Shown: in pieces, positions 17,179-25,765 of the stretch
Position numbering within the stretch: position 1 is the stretch's first letter
Layout: each line of letters opens with the position of its first letter
DNA from: JAKACA01 sp963769255
GTDB lineage: Bacteria; Actinomycetota; Acidimicrobiia; Acidimicrobiales; Bog-793
Length of the DNA stretch: 64,000 nucleotides
Direction: 5' to 3'
Assembly (NCBI GenBank): GCA_963769255.1
Contig: CAVYKV010000001.1
Location: 3,614,164 to 3,678,163 of the forward strand
Notes under the pieces: model-generated
Seen by the model: the letters and a program-made list of their open reading frames with translations, nothing else
The model's database searches: none
Told to the model about the DNA's origin: nothing
Position numbers and translations under genes: made by a program

Positions 17179-17854
17179 CGGCCAATCGCGCCAGGAGGTT
17201 GGCCAGCTCGCCCGGTCGGCTGAACATCGGCCAGTGTCCGGAGTCGATGTCGACGTACTCGACGTGTCGGGCACGTGCCAGTTCGGGTACCTCACCCCCC
17301 TCGACCCACTCCCGTGCCTGGGCGGGCGAGAACTCCGGGCAGATGACCACGACCGGTACGTCGAATCGCCGCTCGTCGCTGAGATGCACCACGCCCTTCG
17401 TGACCGCGGCGGGGACAGGGATGGCGGCGCCGGCGATCGCCAGCCGCTGTTGCTCGTCGAGGTCGGCGCTGTCCGGGCCGTCGAACGGCTCCCAGCCCGG
17501 GAACGGGACCATGCCGTCCACCGGCTCGAAGAAGTCGGCGTAGGGCTGGCCGTCGCCGGACGGGAAACCGCCGATGAGGGCGACCCGAGCCACCGAACCG
17601 GGCCGGCCGTCGGCGGCGAGCCAGGCGAGCGTGCAGGCGGCGGAATGCCCGACGACCATCACGGGACCGGCGGCGGCGTCCACGGCGTCGAGAACCACCG
17701 CGCGCTGGTCCTCGAGCGTCGCCTCGGTGGGTGGGGCCCCTTGGCCGGGCAGCGAGACGGGCACGGCGTGATGGCCGAGCGCCCGGAGCGGCTCGACGAC
17801 CGCATCCCAGGCGGATCCGTCGAGCCAGAGACCGGCGACGAGGACGATGTCCAT
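17171..17854 (-). CDS. Small alpha/beta-hydrolase
   Basis: A 227-residue hydrolase beginning MDIVLVAGLWLDGSAWD (HGxx-type oxyanion region replaced by AGLWLDG). The nucleophile elbow is GHSAA with Ser71, and the catalytic His is in DIDSGHWPMFSRP near the C-terminus. It resembles esterase/haloalkane dehalogenase-like small hydrolases (EstB/MenH-like). It is the first gene of a two-gene unit with the GNAT, and divergent from the WYL regulator at 18037, which may control it. Confidence 0.8.
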   Translation of the reverse strand: MDIVLVAGLWLDGSAWDAVVEPLRALGHHAVPVSLPGQGAPPTEATLEDQRAVVLDAVDAAAGPVMVVGHSAACTLAWLAADGRPGSVARVALIGGFPSGDGQPYADFFEPVDGMVPFPGWEPFDGPDSADLDEQQRLAIAGAAIPVPAAVTKGVVHLSDERRFDVPVVVICPEFSPAQAREWVEGGEVPELARARHVEYVDIDSGHWPMFSRPGELANLLARLADG

Positions 17855-18024
17855 GTTGGTTGCTGCTCCTCTTGTCTTGATGGCCGTCTTGTCTTGACGG
17901 GCGTCCTGCTCGGTCGGGGGGCCGGCGGCGGCGAGGCCGGACGGCCGCAGCGGCACAACCCTCCGGCACCTGACCGTAGAGCCATTACCGGACGATCTGC
18001 TTCCGGTTGTCGGTGATTCTCTCC

Positions 18025-18030
18025 TACGCT
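18025..18030 (+). promoter_or_regulatory. -10 box of the WYL regulator gene
   Basis: TACGCT ends six bases before ATG 18037, again suggesting a leaderless transcript. Confidence 0.4.
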
Positions 18031-18036
18031 CCGATC

Positions 18037-19095
18037 ATGCCCTCCGGAGACAGCCCGACCGCCCGCGCCCTGCAGACGCTGGAGCTCCTGCAGCTCCGGC
18101 CCGGCACGACGGCCGAGCAGATCGCCGATCGCCTCGGCGTCACCGAGCGAGCAGCGCGCCGGTACATCGCCATCCTGCGGGAAGCAGGGGTGCCCGTCGA
18201 ATCGTCACGGGGTCGCTATGGCGGCTATCGGCTCGGCCGCGGGATGCGACTACCGCCCGTCGTCTTCACCGAGGAGGAGGCACTCGGGCTGGTCATGGCC
18301 GTGCTGGAGGGCCACCCCTCGGCCACCGACACCGACGAGCTGGTCGGATCAGCGCTGACGAAGGTCATCCGGGCACTCCCGGAGACCGTCGGCCGCCAGG
18401 CGGCGGTATTGCGGGAGCACGCCTCGGCGGCGCCCGACCGCCGGGCCGCCCATCCGGATCCCGCCGTCACGAGCGCCCTCGTCATCGCCGTGGCGTCCCG
18501 GAGCCAGGTGCGCCTCGGGTACCGGAGCGGCTCCGGTCGGGAGTGGGAGGGAGATGTCGACCCCTGGGCGGTCGTCGTTCGCCACGGGCTCTGGTACCTG
18601 CTCTGCCACTCCCACCACGCCGGCGCTCTGCGCAGCTACCGGGTCGATCGCATCCAGTCGGTCGAACAGAGCGCCCACCGCTTCACGCCTCCTGAGGGGC
18701 TCGACCCGGTGGCGGCGCTCGAGGCAAACCTCGGCGAGGGCTGGGAGTTCCCGACCCGTGTGGTCTTCGCGGCGCCACCCGTCGCCGTGGCACCTTGGAT
18801 CCGGCCCCCCATGGGGCGCCTCGAAGCGCACGCCGCCGGGTGCCTCCTGTCCGGCACCACGGGCAACCCGACCATGTACGCCCAGGAGTGGTTGGCGCCC
18901 ATCCCCTTCGACTTCCGCGTGGAGGGCGGCGACGAGTTGCGCCTCGCCGTGTCCGCGCTCGCCTCTCGCTGCGCCGCCGCCGTCGTCGCCGACGCCAAAA
19001 GGCCCCGGGCGTCCGGCTCCGAGCGGGGACGGGCGCCGTCAGCGGCCGTGAAGCACGGCCTCGACGAACAGGTCGCTCACACCGGCGGCGACTGA
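18037..19095 (+). CDS. HTH-WYL transcriptional regulator (YafY/DeoR-like)
   Basis: A 352-residue protein. Residues about 8-60 are an HTH-11/DeoR-type helix-turn-helix (TAEQIADRLGVTERAARRYIAIL). A WYL domain follows from about residue 155 with VRLGYRSGSGREWEGDVDPWAVV, then HGLWYLLCHSHHAGALRSYRVDRI; the W-Y-L triplet is literally present. The C-terminus is the WCX extension. WYL domains bind nucleotides or other ligands. It is divergent from the hydrolase/GNAT pair, and its 3' end overlaps the convergent TetR gene by 57 bases. Confidence 0.88.
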   Translation: MPSGDSPTARALQTLELLQLRPGTTAEQIADRLGVTERAARRYIAILREAGVPVESSRGRYGGYRLGRGMRLPPVVFTEEEALGLVMAVLEGHPSATDTDELVGSALTKVIRALPETVGRQAAVLREHASAAPDRRAAHPDPAVTSALVIAVASRSQVRLGYRSGSGREWEGDVDPWAVVVRHGLWYLLCHSHHAGALRSYRVDRIQSVEQSAHRFTPPEGLDPVAALEANLGEGWEFPTRVVFAAPPVAVAPWIRPPMGRLEAHAAGCLLSGTTGNPTMYAQEWLAPIPFDFRVEGGDELRLAVSALASRCAAAVVADAKRPRASGSERGRAPSAAVKHGLDEQVAHTGGD

Positions 19096-19656
19096 CTCAG
19101 CATCGGTCATGCCGGTCCGATCGGTCAGCCAGCCGCTGATCCAGAGACTGGCGAGCCCGTGCACGAGCGACCAGGCACTCACCGTGACGATCATCGGGTC
19201 GCGCCCCCCGAGGCAGCCCTCCTCCCGGCATCGCTCGATCGTGTCGACCAGCAGGGAGAACGCCGCCGAGGTGGCAGCGACGAGATCGGGTGAGCTCAGA
19301 TCGAGGGCGTCCACGCGGAACATCACCTCGAAACGGGCAGGGTCGGCGAGGGCGAAGCGCACATAGGCGCGGCCGACCGCCCCCAGCACGGCCGGCCCGT
19401 CCGGGGGGGCACAGGAGGCGATCTCGTCGACGACGGTCTCCCCGAGGCGGCGGAACCCCTGCACGGCAAAGGCCGTCAGCAGTCCCGTCTTCGACTTGAA
19501 GTGGTGGGCCGGGGCGGCGTGGGAGACGCCGGCGCGGCGGGCGACGTCGCGAAGCGACAGGGCGCTCGGCCCCGTCTCCTTCAGCGCCTCTCCCACGGCG
19601 TCGAGCAGCTGCTCCGGCAGCTCGGATCCGCGCCTGGGCACAGGGCATCTTGACAC
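19039..19656 (-). CDS. TetR-family repressor (WHG-type C-terminal domain)
   Basis: A 205-residue protein. The N-terminal HTH is SALSLRDVARRAGVSHAAPAHHFKSKTGLL, a clear TetR domain. The C-terminal domain with FALADPARFEVMFRVD and SLVHGLASLWISG matches the TetR_C_33/WHG group, often linked to small hydrophobic or xenobiotic ligands. The GTG start at 19656 lies inside a CTTGACA repeat that forms the presumed operator. It is divergent from a small gene and a YciI gene, its likely targets. Confidence 0.85.
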   Translation of the reverse strand: MSRCPVPRRGSELPEQLLDAVGEALKETGPSALSLRDVARRAGVSHAAPAHHFKSKTGLLTAFAVQGFRRLGETVVDEIASCAPPDGPAVLGAVGRAYVRFALADPARFEVMFRVDALDLSSPDLVAATSAAFSLLVDTIERCREEGCLGGRDPMIVTVSAWSLVHGLASLWISGWLTDRTGMTDAESVAAGVSDLFVEAVLHGR

Positions 19657-19682
19657 GGGGAAGGTTTCTTGACAGTGTCAAG
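19649..19682. promoter_or_regulatory. TetR operator: CTTGACA repeats
   Basis: CTTGACAGTGTCAAG at 19668-19682 is a palindrome with perfect 7-bp arms around one central base. A further CTTGACA half-site is at 19649-19655, 19 bp (about two helical turns) away, over the TetR start codon. Position and symmetry suit autoregulation and control of the divergent genes. Confidence 0.6.
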
Positions 19683-19717
19683 CAGGCGACGAAACCCATC
19701 CGGAGGGAGAACGAGCT

Positions 19718-20002
19718 ATGGACGATGCCGACATCGCGGGCGCCTACGAGCCGTTCGTGGAGGAGCTGCGACGGGGTGGTTTCGCCGAGCCGCCGGAGGG
19801 CTGGCCGGCCTCGGCGAGACGCCTGGCGGCGGCGTGGTCGAGCCTCGACGACGAGACGGGCGCCCACCTCGTCCCCGCCCACATCGTGGACGGCGGACGG
19901 GTCGTGAGAGACGACCCGGTGCCGATCCGCCGGTTCATCGAAGGCAACGCCAGCTTCCACCTCGACATGCACCTCAGCCAGCTGCGGGCGCTCCGTCCGT
20001 GA
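19718..20002 (+). CDS. Small conserved-looking hypothetical protein
   Basis: A 94-residue acidic protein with no domain I recognise; it includes PASARRLAAAWSSLDDETGAH and ends FHLDMHLSQLRALRP. It has a GGAG upstream (in catccGGAGGGagaacg, about 19698-19705), lies just right of the TetR operator, and its stop overlaps the GTG of the YciI gene as GTGA, so both form an operon. A ligand-binding or accessory role to YciI is only a guess. Confidence 0.6.
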   Translation: MDDADIAGAYEPFVEELRRGGFAEPPEGWPASARRLAAAWSSLDDETGAHLVPAHIVDGGRVVRDDPVPIRRFIEGNASFHLDMHLSQLRALRP

Positions 20003-20355
20003 CCGCCGAATCCTCGGGACCTCCCGTCGCCGATCCGCCGGCGGAGTTCGACGTCTACCAGTTCGTCCTGCTGCGCAGTTCGCCCAACCGGCCCGAGCTC
20101 GACGACGACGCTGCCGAGCTCCTGCAGCGACAGCACCTCGGGCACCTCGCCGCCATGAAGGCGGCCGGGCACCTCGAGGTGGCAGGCCCCTTGGACGCGC
20201 AGCCGGACGTGAGCTGGCGCGGGCTGGCGATCTACGCCGTCGGATCACTCGCCGAAGCACGTCGCCTCGCCGAGCTCGATCCGGCCGTCCGTGCCGGCGC
20301 GCTCGAGGTCGACGTCATGACGTGGATGACGGCAAAGGGGGCGGTGCGGTTCTGA
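19999..20355 (+). CDS. YciI-family protein
   Basis: A 118-residue protein with a YCII fold: YQFVLLRSSPNRPELDDD, then LLQRQHLGHLAAMKAAGHLEVAGPL and a C-terminal DVMTWMTAKG strand. The His in RQHLGHL fits the family's putative His-Asp catalytic pair. YciI-like domains are small dimeric ferredoxin-fold enzymes of uncertain activity (some are dehydrochlorinase- or muconolactone-isomerase-like). The N-terminal 15 residues are Pro-rich and probably disordered. The start is the GTG overlapping the upstream stop. Confidence 0.75.
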   Translation: MTAESSGPPVADPPAEFDVYQFVLLRSSPNRPELDDDAAELLQRQHLGHLAAMKAAGHLEVAGPLDAQPDVSWRGLAIYAVGSLAEARRLAELDPAVRAGALEVDVMTWMTAKGAVRF

Positions 20356-20404
20356 GTCCCTCGGCTCGTGACCGGGCGTCTCTCAGACCTCGTACCTGCA
20401 GCCG

Positions 20405-21025
20405 CTAGAGACGGCTCTGCAGGCGGGGGAGCCCGTCGCCCGCGAGATCCTCGAGCGGCGCCGATCGGCCCGCCATCACGAGGACGAGCGACGCCAGCGG
20501 GCCTTCGACGGAAGGACCGTCTCCCACCGACCAGTCGGAGTCGGAGGCCGAAAGGCGGAGTCCGGCGATCCGCTTCTTGGCCTGGAGGGGAAAACCCACC
20601 GTCTTCACGGTGTCGGCCGCCGTCAGCAGTGTGGACTCCGGCACGAGCCGGGTGGCGCCGGTCGGTCGGCGGACGTCGGCGCAGTGGCACACGAGATCGA
20701 GGAGCATGATCTCGGGCTTGGCGCCGGCCGGCGTGCGGTGCAGCCCGATCGTCCTCTTGAACTGCCCGAGGAGTTGGTCGGAAGGCACCCCTCCCCGCGC
20801 CAGACCGTCACGCTCCATGCAGCGGTTGAAGTTCATGCCGCTCTTGAGCATGCCGGCAAGGAAGGAGCCCATCGCCAGGTCCGCCCCGCCGATCAGGTGG
20901 CCGACGACGTGCCTCACCTTCCAGGCACTGCAGAGCGACTGAGCGTCCCACTGAGTCTCGTCGAGCGAAGCCAGATCCTCGGCCAGCGCCGACCGCTCCT
21001 CGTCCACCGCTTGCCACGTGTCCAT
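20405..21025 (-). CDS. MDMPI-like (maleylpyruvate isomerase N-terminal domain) protein
   Basis: A 206-residue actinobacterial DinB-superfamily protein of the TIGR03083 group: MDTWQAVDEERSALAEDLASL, WKVRHVVGHLIGGADL (first metal His) and LLDLVCHCADVRRPTG (H-x3-D metal pair in the family). Relatives are mycothiol-dependent isomerases or thiol transferases. ATG 21025 is preferred over GTG 21031 because AGAGG lies at a normal distance. A 15-bp palindrome lies about 40 bases upstream and resembles the TetR operator at 19668. Confidence 0.8.
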   Translation of the reverse strand: MDTWQAVDEERSALAEDLASLDETQWDAQSLCSAWKVRHVVGHLIGGADLAMGSFLAGMLKSGMNFNRCMERDGLARGGVPSDQLLGQFKRTIGLHRTPAGAKPEIMLLDLVCHCADVRRPTGATRLVPESTLLTAADTVKTVGFPLQAKKRIAGLRLSASDSDWSVGDGPSVEGPLASLVLVMAGRSAPLEDLAGDGLPRLQSRL

Positions 21026-21063
21026 CGCCACCTCTCAGGGATGGGTCGGCAGGACGGCTCTAC

Positions 21064-21078
21064 CTAGACAATGTCTAG
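21064..21078. promoter_or_regulatory. Palindrome related to the TetR operator
   Basis: CTAGACAATGTCTAG: perfect 7-bp arms around one base, the same design as CTTGACAGTGTCAAG at 19668-19682 with one change per arm. It sits upstream of the MDMPI-like gene and just beyond the GNAT stop. Confidence 0.5.
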
Positions 21079-21591
21079 TTACAGCTCCTCCTGGAGGTCA
21101 ACGGAGATCACCGACAGGTCACGCTCGAACCACCTGCCCGGCCGCCCGCCGGGCTCAGCAGGGCCCGCAGGGACGAACCCGGCTTTTCCCAGCACCCTTC
21201 GCGAGGCGACGTTGTCGTTGCTCGTGGCTGCTCTGAGCCTGCACAGGCCGTACTCGGTGGCAGCCCGCGAGCAAAGCTCCTGAACCGTCGCCGTTGCGAC
21301 GCCGCGGCCGCTGACGTCTCGTGCGACGCGGTATCCGAGCTCGGCCGTACCGCCCTCGAGCTCGACCAGGTTGAACCGGCCGAGCACGGTACCGTCGTCG
21401 GCGACGAGGACGTGGAAGATGCAGTTGCCGGCCTGCTGCTCTGCCAGCAGGGCGTCGTAATGCTCGGTGAAGTGCTCAAAGAAGGCGTCGCCGCGATCGG
21501 AGATGAAGGTGGCAAAGTAAGCCCGGTTTGCCAGCTCGAAGGCCAGGACCGCCCGGGCGTGGTCGGCGCGCAGGCGCTGCAACTCGGGCAC
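21079..21591 (-). CDS. GNAT acetyltransferase, RimJ/RimL-like
   Basis: A 170-residue protein. YFATFISDRGDAFFEHF and FNLVELEGGTAELGYRV are typical of the RimJ/RimL branch, RDVSGRGVATATVQELC is the acetyl-CoA loop, and LRAATSNDNVASRRVLGKAGF is the conserved motif B. It probably acetylates a protein N-terminus or an amine-bearing small molecule. The GTG start at 21591 is the only start that gives full length. It lies upstream of, and in the same direction as, the MDMPI-like gene, with the palindrome between. Confidence 0.85.
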   Translation of the reverse strand: MPELQRLRADHARAVLAFELANRAYFATFISDRGDAFFEHFTEHYDALLAEQQAGNCIFHVLVADDGTVLGRFNLVELEGGTAELGYRVARDVSGRGVATATVQELCSRAATEYGLCRLRAATSNDNVASRRVLGKAGFVPAGPAEPGGRPGRWFERDLSVISVDLQEEL

Positions 21592-21698
21592 CCGCCAACG
21601 CTACTCAGACGGCGTCCACCGGTGAGCTGAAGCGGGCGAGCTCGCCGGCCGCCCGGCCGGAGTGGACAGGACGGCAACATCCAGGCTGGGAGCACGGA

Positions 21699-22379
21699 AT
21701 GGGTCAGGAACTGAGAGTGATGCTGGAGGTCGGGCCGAAGGGCAAGAAGGTGGTCGCCGTGGCGCCAGATTGGCCCGGTCTCGAGCGCGGCGCTGCGACA
21801 CGAGAGGCGGCTGTCGAGACGCTGCAGTCGTACCTCCTGCGCTACAAGGAGGTGGCGGAGCTGGCAGGGATGGGTAGGCAGTTGGCGGCTACGAGGACGG
21901 TCGATGTCGTGGAGGAGTACGCGGGCACCGGCTCGACCGACTTCTGGGGCATCTCGTTCGCTTTCTCCAGCATCGATACGGAGGCTCTCTCGACGAAGGA
22001 GTTGGACCGCGGGCTGCGCCTCGTGCAGGCGTGCTGGACGTTCTTCGACGATGTGCGACGGCGAGTGTCGGCAGAACTGCGGAAGGGTCCGCGAGGCGGA
22101 GGGCGTGACCGGGAGCGGATCGTTCGCCATACCCTCGGCGTCGAGCAGGAGTGGGCACAGAAGGTCGGGGTGCGCACTCCGGACGGCGCCGTGGTCCTCG
22201 ACGGCGACGCGCTCACGGCCTATCGCGACGCCTACTGCACGGCGATTCGGACGTTCCAGTCCGTGGGCAAGCCCGCGCGAACCTGGCCGCTGCGGTTCCT
22301 CATCCGGCACACGGCGTATCACGTGATGGATCACGCCTGGGAGATGGAAGACAAGGACCTGACCGGTGCGGTCGGGTGA
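21699..22379 (+). CDS. DinB-superfamily hypothetical protein
   Basis: A 226-residue protein. The first ~70 residues (MGQELRVMLEVGPKGKKVVA, then WPGLERGAATREAAVETLQ) resemble an antitoxin-HicB-like or DUF1893-like strand-helix start. The C-terminus RFLIRHTAYHVMDHAWEMEDK carries the DinB-type H-x3-DH pattern. I cannot name a function. GGGAG lies eight bases before ATG 21699. Confidence 0.65.
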   Translation: MGQELRVMLEVGPKGKKVVAVAPDWPGLERGAATREAAVETLQSYLLRYKEVAELAGMGRQLAATRTVDVVEEYAGTGSTDFWGISFAFSSIDTEALSTKELDRGLRLVQACWTFFDDVRRRVSAELRKGPRGGGRDRERIVRHTLGVEQEWAQKVGVRTPDGAVVLDGDALTAYRDAYCTAIRTFQSVGKPARTWPLRFLIRHTAYHVMDHAWEMEDKDLTGAVG

Positions 22380-22510
22380 GGATGTTCGGGGCGGGCCGCC
22401 GGGAGCGGGCCCCCACCGTGATGCCTGCCTTCGCCCCGTAGGCGAGCAGGAGGTGAGGTCGATCGCACTCGGCTAACAGAGCTGGGTGATCCACAGGGCG
22501 GGCCAGGTTC

Positions 22511-24487
22511 TCAGTAGGTGAAGTGGTCGGCCGACTTCTTCGCCGAGGTCCCGCCGGCCGTCGTCACCGTGACGGCGACGGTGCCGTGGCCCTTGGGCGA
22601 GATGACCTCGATCTCGGTGCTGGAGACGACCTTGTGGATCCGTGCCGCCCTTGACCCGAAGCGAACCGCCGTCGGGGCGAGCAGATTCGTGCCTGTGATC
22701 CTCACGATCGTCCCGCCTGCGGGGGCGCCCTTCCGGGGCGCGACGCGTCGGATGGCGGGCCGCGGGACGTAGCTGAACTGGTCGGCGGCCGTCATCATCG
22801 ACGTCCCGCCGGCCGTCGCCACCGTGACGGCCACGGTGCCGCCGCCCCTCGGCGAGACGACCTGGATCTCGGTCGCCGAGACGACCTTGTGGATCCGTGC
22901 CGCCCTTGACCCGAAGCGGACCGCCGTCGGCGCGAGGAAGTTGTGCCCGGTGATCGTCACGATCGTCCCGCCTTGGGTCGGGCCTTTCGTGGGCGAGAGC
23001 CTCGTGACCGTGGGGGCCATGGTGCGGCCGACCACGAAGGCCTGAAAGGCGCCCGAACTGTCGACGTAGACGCCGCCTCCTGCGCAGTAGCCGTCGGTGC
23101 AGGACACCGAGTCGACCTCGGCACTCCCGCCGGCGTTGAGCGTCGCCGTGCCGGGGACCTCCTCGGCGCTGCCCGAGCTGCCGTTCACCTCGTCGACGAC
23201 GAAGGCTTGGTCGACGAGCAGCATGGACGAGTAGCCCCCGCCTGCCCCGCAGTCGCCGGCCGACGTGCAGGACACCGAGTTGACGAAGGCGCTCCCCCCG
23301 CCGTTGAGTGTCGTCGTGCCGGGGACCTCCTCGGCGCTGCCCCAGGTGCCGTTCACCTCGTCGACAACGAAGGCCTGCGTGTCGCCGGCGCCGTCCTTGT
23401 AGTACCCGCCGGCCGTGCAGTTGCCGGACGAGGCGCAGGACACCGAGTTGGGCGAGGCGTAACCGCCGGCGTTGAGCGTCGCCGTTCCGGGGACCTCCTC
23501 GGCGCTGCCCCAGCTCCCGTCGAGCTCCTCGACGGCAAAGGCCTGTTGATTGTTCGATCCGTCCTCGTAGGCCCCGACCGCAGCGCAGTCGCCGGCCGAG
23601 GGGCAGGACACCGAGGTGACCGAAGCGCTCCCCCCGGCGTTGAGTGTCGCCGTGCCGGGAACCTCCTCCGCCCTCCCCCAGTTGCCGTCCACCTCGTCGA
23701 CGACGAAGGCCTGGTCCTGGCTCGACCCGTCCTCGTAGGAGCCCGCCGCGGCGCAGTTGCCGGCAGAGGTGCACGACAGCGAGTTGAGCGAGGCGTCGCC
23801 GCCGGCGTTGAGGGCTCCCGTGCCCGCCACCTCCCCAGCGTTTCGCCACCGGCCGTCGACCTCGTTGTCGAAGTAGGCCTGCAGGTGGCTCGAGCCGTCC
23901 TCGTAGGAGCCCCCTGCTGCGCAGTTGCCGTCAGAGGTGCACGACAGCGAGTTGAGCGAGGCGTCGCCGCCGGCGTTCAGGGCCCCCGTGCGGGGAGCCT
24001 CGATGGCCCTGCCCCAGCTGCCGTTCACCTCGTCGACGACGAAGGCCTGGAGGTGATCACCGACGTCGTCGTAGATTCCGCCTGCGGCGCAGTATCCGCC
24101 GGACGTGCACGAGACCGAGTAGACGTTGGCGTCCCCGCCGGCGTTGAGCAGCGCCGTGCCGGGAACCTCTTCGGCCGTTCCCCAGACGCCGATCACCTCG
24201 TCGACGACGAAGGCCTGGAGATGGTGATCGATGTCTTCGTAGACCCCGCCTGCGGCGCAATTGCCGGCAGACGTGCAGGAGACGGCGTTGACAGCGGCGT
24301 CCCCACCGAGGTTGAGCGTCGCCGTGCCGGGAACCTCCTCGGCCCTCCCCCAGCTGCCGGCGGTGGGCGCAACCTGGACCGGTGACCGCGACAGCCGGAG
24401 CGGCGACGCCCCGACCGCACCGGCAAGGAGCGTCGCACACAGCCCAACGGAGAGCGCTGCGGCCGACGCCCTTCCTACTCGGCTCAT
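22511..24487 (-). CDS. Large secreted protein: eight Cys-pair repeats plus two IPT/TIG domains
   Basis: A 658-residue protein. A signal peptide (MSRVGRASAAALSVGLCATL, then AGAVGASP) is followed by eight tandem repeats of about 56 residues with consensus WGxAEEVPGTATLNAGG, then VNSVSCTSAGNCAAGGxYxD and QAFVVDEVNGS. Each has two Cys five or six residues apart, probably a disulfide. Two IPT/TIG Ig-like domains close the protein (VTRLSPTKGPTQGGTIVTI and IRRVAPRKGAPAGGTIVRI), nearly identical to each other. No enzyme motif is seen; it is probably an extracellular adhesin or binding protein. The repeat resembles the blades at 26235-27434. Confidence 0.8.
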   Translation of the reverse strand: MSRVGRASAAALSVGLCATLLAGAVGASPLRLSRSPVQVAPTAGSWGRAEEVPGTATLNLGGDAAVNAVSCTSAGNCAAGGVYEDIDHHLQAFVVDEVIGVWGTAEEVPGTALLNAGGDANVYSVSCTSGGYCAAGGIYDDVGDHLQAFVVDEVNGSWGRAIEAPRTGALNAGGDASLNSLSCTSDGNCAAGGSYEDGSSHLQAYFDNEVDGRWRNAGEVAGTGALNAGGDASLNSLSCTSAGNCAAAGSYEDGSSQDQAFVVDEVDGNWGRAEEVPGTATLNAGGSASVTSVSCPSAGDCAAVGAYEDGSNNQQAFAVEELDGSWGSAEEVPGTATLNAGGYASPNSVSCASSGNCTAGGYYKDGAGDTQAFVVDEVNGTWGSAEEVPGTTTLNGGGSAFVNSVSCTSAGDCGAGGGYSSMLLVDQAFVVDEVNGSSGSAEEVPGTATLNAGGSAEVDSVSCTDGYCAGGGVYVDSSGAFQAFVVGRTMAPTVTRLSPTKGPTQGGTIVTITGHNFLAPTAVRFGSRAARIHKVVSATEIQVVSPRGGGTVAVTVATAGGTSMMTAADQFSYVPRPAIRRVAPRKGAPAGGTIVRITGTNLLAPTAVRFGSRAARIHKVVSSTEIEVISPKGHGTVAVTVTTAGGTSAKKSADHFTY

Positions 24488-24525
24488 GGGATTCCACCCT
24501 GACACGTCGTCCGCTCGCCTGCTTC

Positions 24526-24554
24526 GCGGGCGCTCCACGCCAACGGGAGCCCGC
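24526..24554 (-). terminator. Imperfect hairpin between minus-strand genes
   Basis: On the minus strand GCGGGC-TCC pairs with GGA-GC-GCCCGC around a nine-base loop, with a two-base bulge. It follows the ABM-like gene and has no T-run. Possibly a weak terminator separating the ArsR operon from the repeat-protein gene. Confidence 0.35.
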
Positions 24555-24603
24555 CTGACGTCTCAACGGGTGGTGCCGAAGCAGCTTGCCGGTTCTCCGC
24601 CGG

Positions 24604-24909
24604 TCAGTCGCCGGGGGCGGCGTACGAACCGACGACGGTGGCATCCATGGCGAGGGGGCCTTCCTCGCATCGATCGGCGATCCCCGCCTGGAAGCGCCCG
24701 AAGGCGGCTGACGACACGAGGGGATTCACCTCCCCTTCGATCGTGGCGACGTGCACGAAGGTCACGCCGTCGTCCAAGCGGTAGATGGCGTAGCGGAGGC
24801 CGCCAGGGTCGTCGGCGGCAAGCTCCTCGAAGACGGCTCGCACCAACTCGGCGTTCACCTCCGCGTGCTCCGGCTTCGTGCGGTATCGGACGACCTTCAC
24901 GGTGCTCAT
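24604..24909 (-). CDS. ABM-like small ferredoxin-fold protein
   Basis: A 101-residue protein: VKVVRYRTKPEHAEVNAELVR, then DGVTFVHVATIEGEVNPL and FGRFQAGIADRCEEGPL. This is the strand-helix pattern of antibiotic-biosynthesis-monooxygenase/dimeric alpha-beta barrel proteins; catalysis is not assured. Its start overlaps the preceding gene's stop as ATGA. It is the last gene of a four-gene operon led by an ArsR repressor. Confidence 0.7.
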   Translation of the reverse strand: MSTVKVVRYRTKPEHAEVNAELVRAVFEELAADDPGGLRYAIYRLDDGVTFVHVATIEGEVNPLVSSAAFGRFQAGIADRCEEGPLAMDATVVGSYAAPGD

Positions 24910-25316
24910 GAGTGTTCCTTTGCTCGCATCTGGTTGTTCCGGGCGTCGTGGGTCACTTCGGCGAGACCAAGCTCTTCGAGCAGCGGCGGCAGGTACATGC
25001 CGAAGCGGCCGCGGTAGCCCTTGCGCATGCCGTACCAGCCGCCCACCGGGTTCGAGGCCGAACGCCCGAACGCTTCGACCGTCCCTTCAGCCGGGTCCTT
25101 GCCCTCGTCGGTGGACCCGAGCGGCACCCAGTCGCCCTGCTGGCGCAGCCACGCCACGAGGTCCTCGACCGCCCGCGCCTGATAGGTGAGCCTCGTGGCG
25201 CCGACCTGGCAGACGATGAGCGGCGGATCGACGTCGCCGTCTCGGTACATCGTGTACTCGGACGTCCCGGGGGGTGTCTTCAGCTCCCACGGGTCGTCCT
25301 TGGTGCCGGACGCCAT
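24906..25316 (-). CDS. Hypothetical protein (DUF6855-like)
   Basis: A 136-residue protein starting MASGTKDDPWELKTPPGTSE. It has TMYRDGDVDPPLIVCQVG and ends in GLAEVTHDARNNQMRAKEHS. Such proteins occur beside SRPBCC/ArsR pairs in actinobacteria; no function is assigned. The start overlaps the SRPBCC stop by one base (TGATG) and the stop overlaps the next start, so it is translationally coupled on both sides. Confidence 0.7.
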   Translation of the reverse strand: MASGTKDDPWELKTPPGTSEYTMYRDGDVDPPLIVCQVGATRLTYQARAVEDLVAWLRQQGDWVPLGSTDEGKDPAEGTVEAFGRSASNPVGGWYGMRKGYRGRFGMYLPPLLEELGLAEVTHDARNNQMRAKEHS

Positions 25317-25765
25317 CAGCTGTCTCCTCTCTCGATTGCCTCGACGAAATACGGAAGGACCGAGGTCCAGCCGAGCCGGTTCCCCTCCCTGCGATCGGGT
25401 GCCTTCTCGCCGAGACGCTCCCAGCCGCCGTGCGCGATCTCCACGCGGGTACGGTCTCCACCGGCGTCGACGAACCGGATCTCCACATCCGTGGCCTCTT
25501 CGGGCGCGAAACGCAGATGCCAGGTGTAGGCAAGACGGGAAGGCGGCTCCCAGGCCCTGATCCGCCCCCACTCGTGTTCGGCTCCCGACGGCGTCCGCTC
25601 GAAGATTCGCCCGCCAACGCCGTCTTCGAAGACGACCTCGAGATGGCGTTCGCCGCTCACGGAGTGGTCGGCCGGCCACCACATCGATGCCCGTCTCGTC
25701 CACATCGAGAAAGCGGTGGCGGGCCGGCAGGCCACCTCGAAGGCGAACTCGAGCGGCTCGCTCAC
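25316..25765 (-). CDS. SRPBCC/AHSA1-family protein
   Basis: A 149-residue START-like helix-grip protein: LEFAFEVACRPATAFSMWT, WWPADHSVSG, VGGRIFERTPSGAEHEWGRI and LAYTWHLRFAPEEATDVEIRF, ending RLGWTSVLPYFVEAI. This is the Aha1/CalC/NodVI layout that binds a hydrophobic ligand. The GTG start at 25765 overlaps the ArsR stop as GTGA. ArsR-AHSA1 pairs are a common unit in which the ArsR represses the pair; the ligand is unknown. Confidence 0.85.
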   Translation of the reverse strand: MSEPLEFAFEVACRPATAFSMWTRRASMWWPADHSVSGERHLEVVFEDGVGGRIFERTPSGAEHEWGRIRAWEPPSRLAYTWHLRFAPEEATDVEIRFVDAGGDRTRVEIAHGGWERLGEKAPDRREGNRLGWTSVLPYFVEAIERGDS

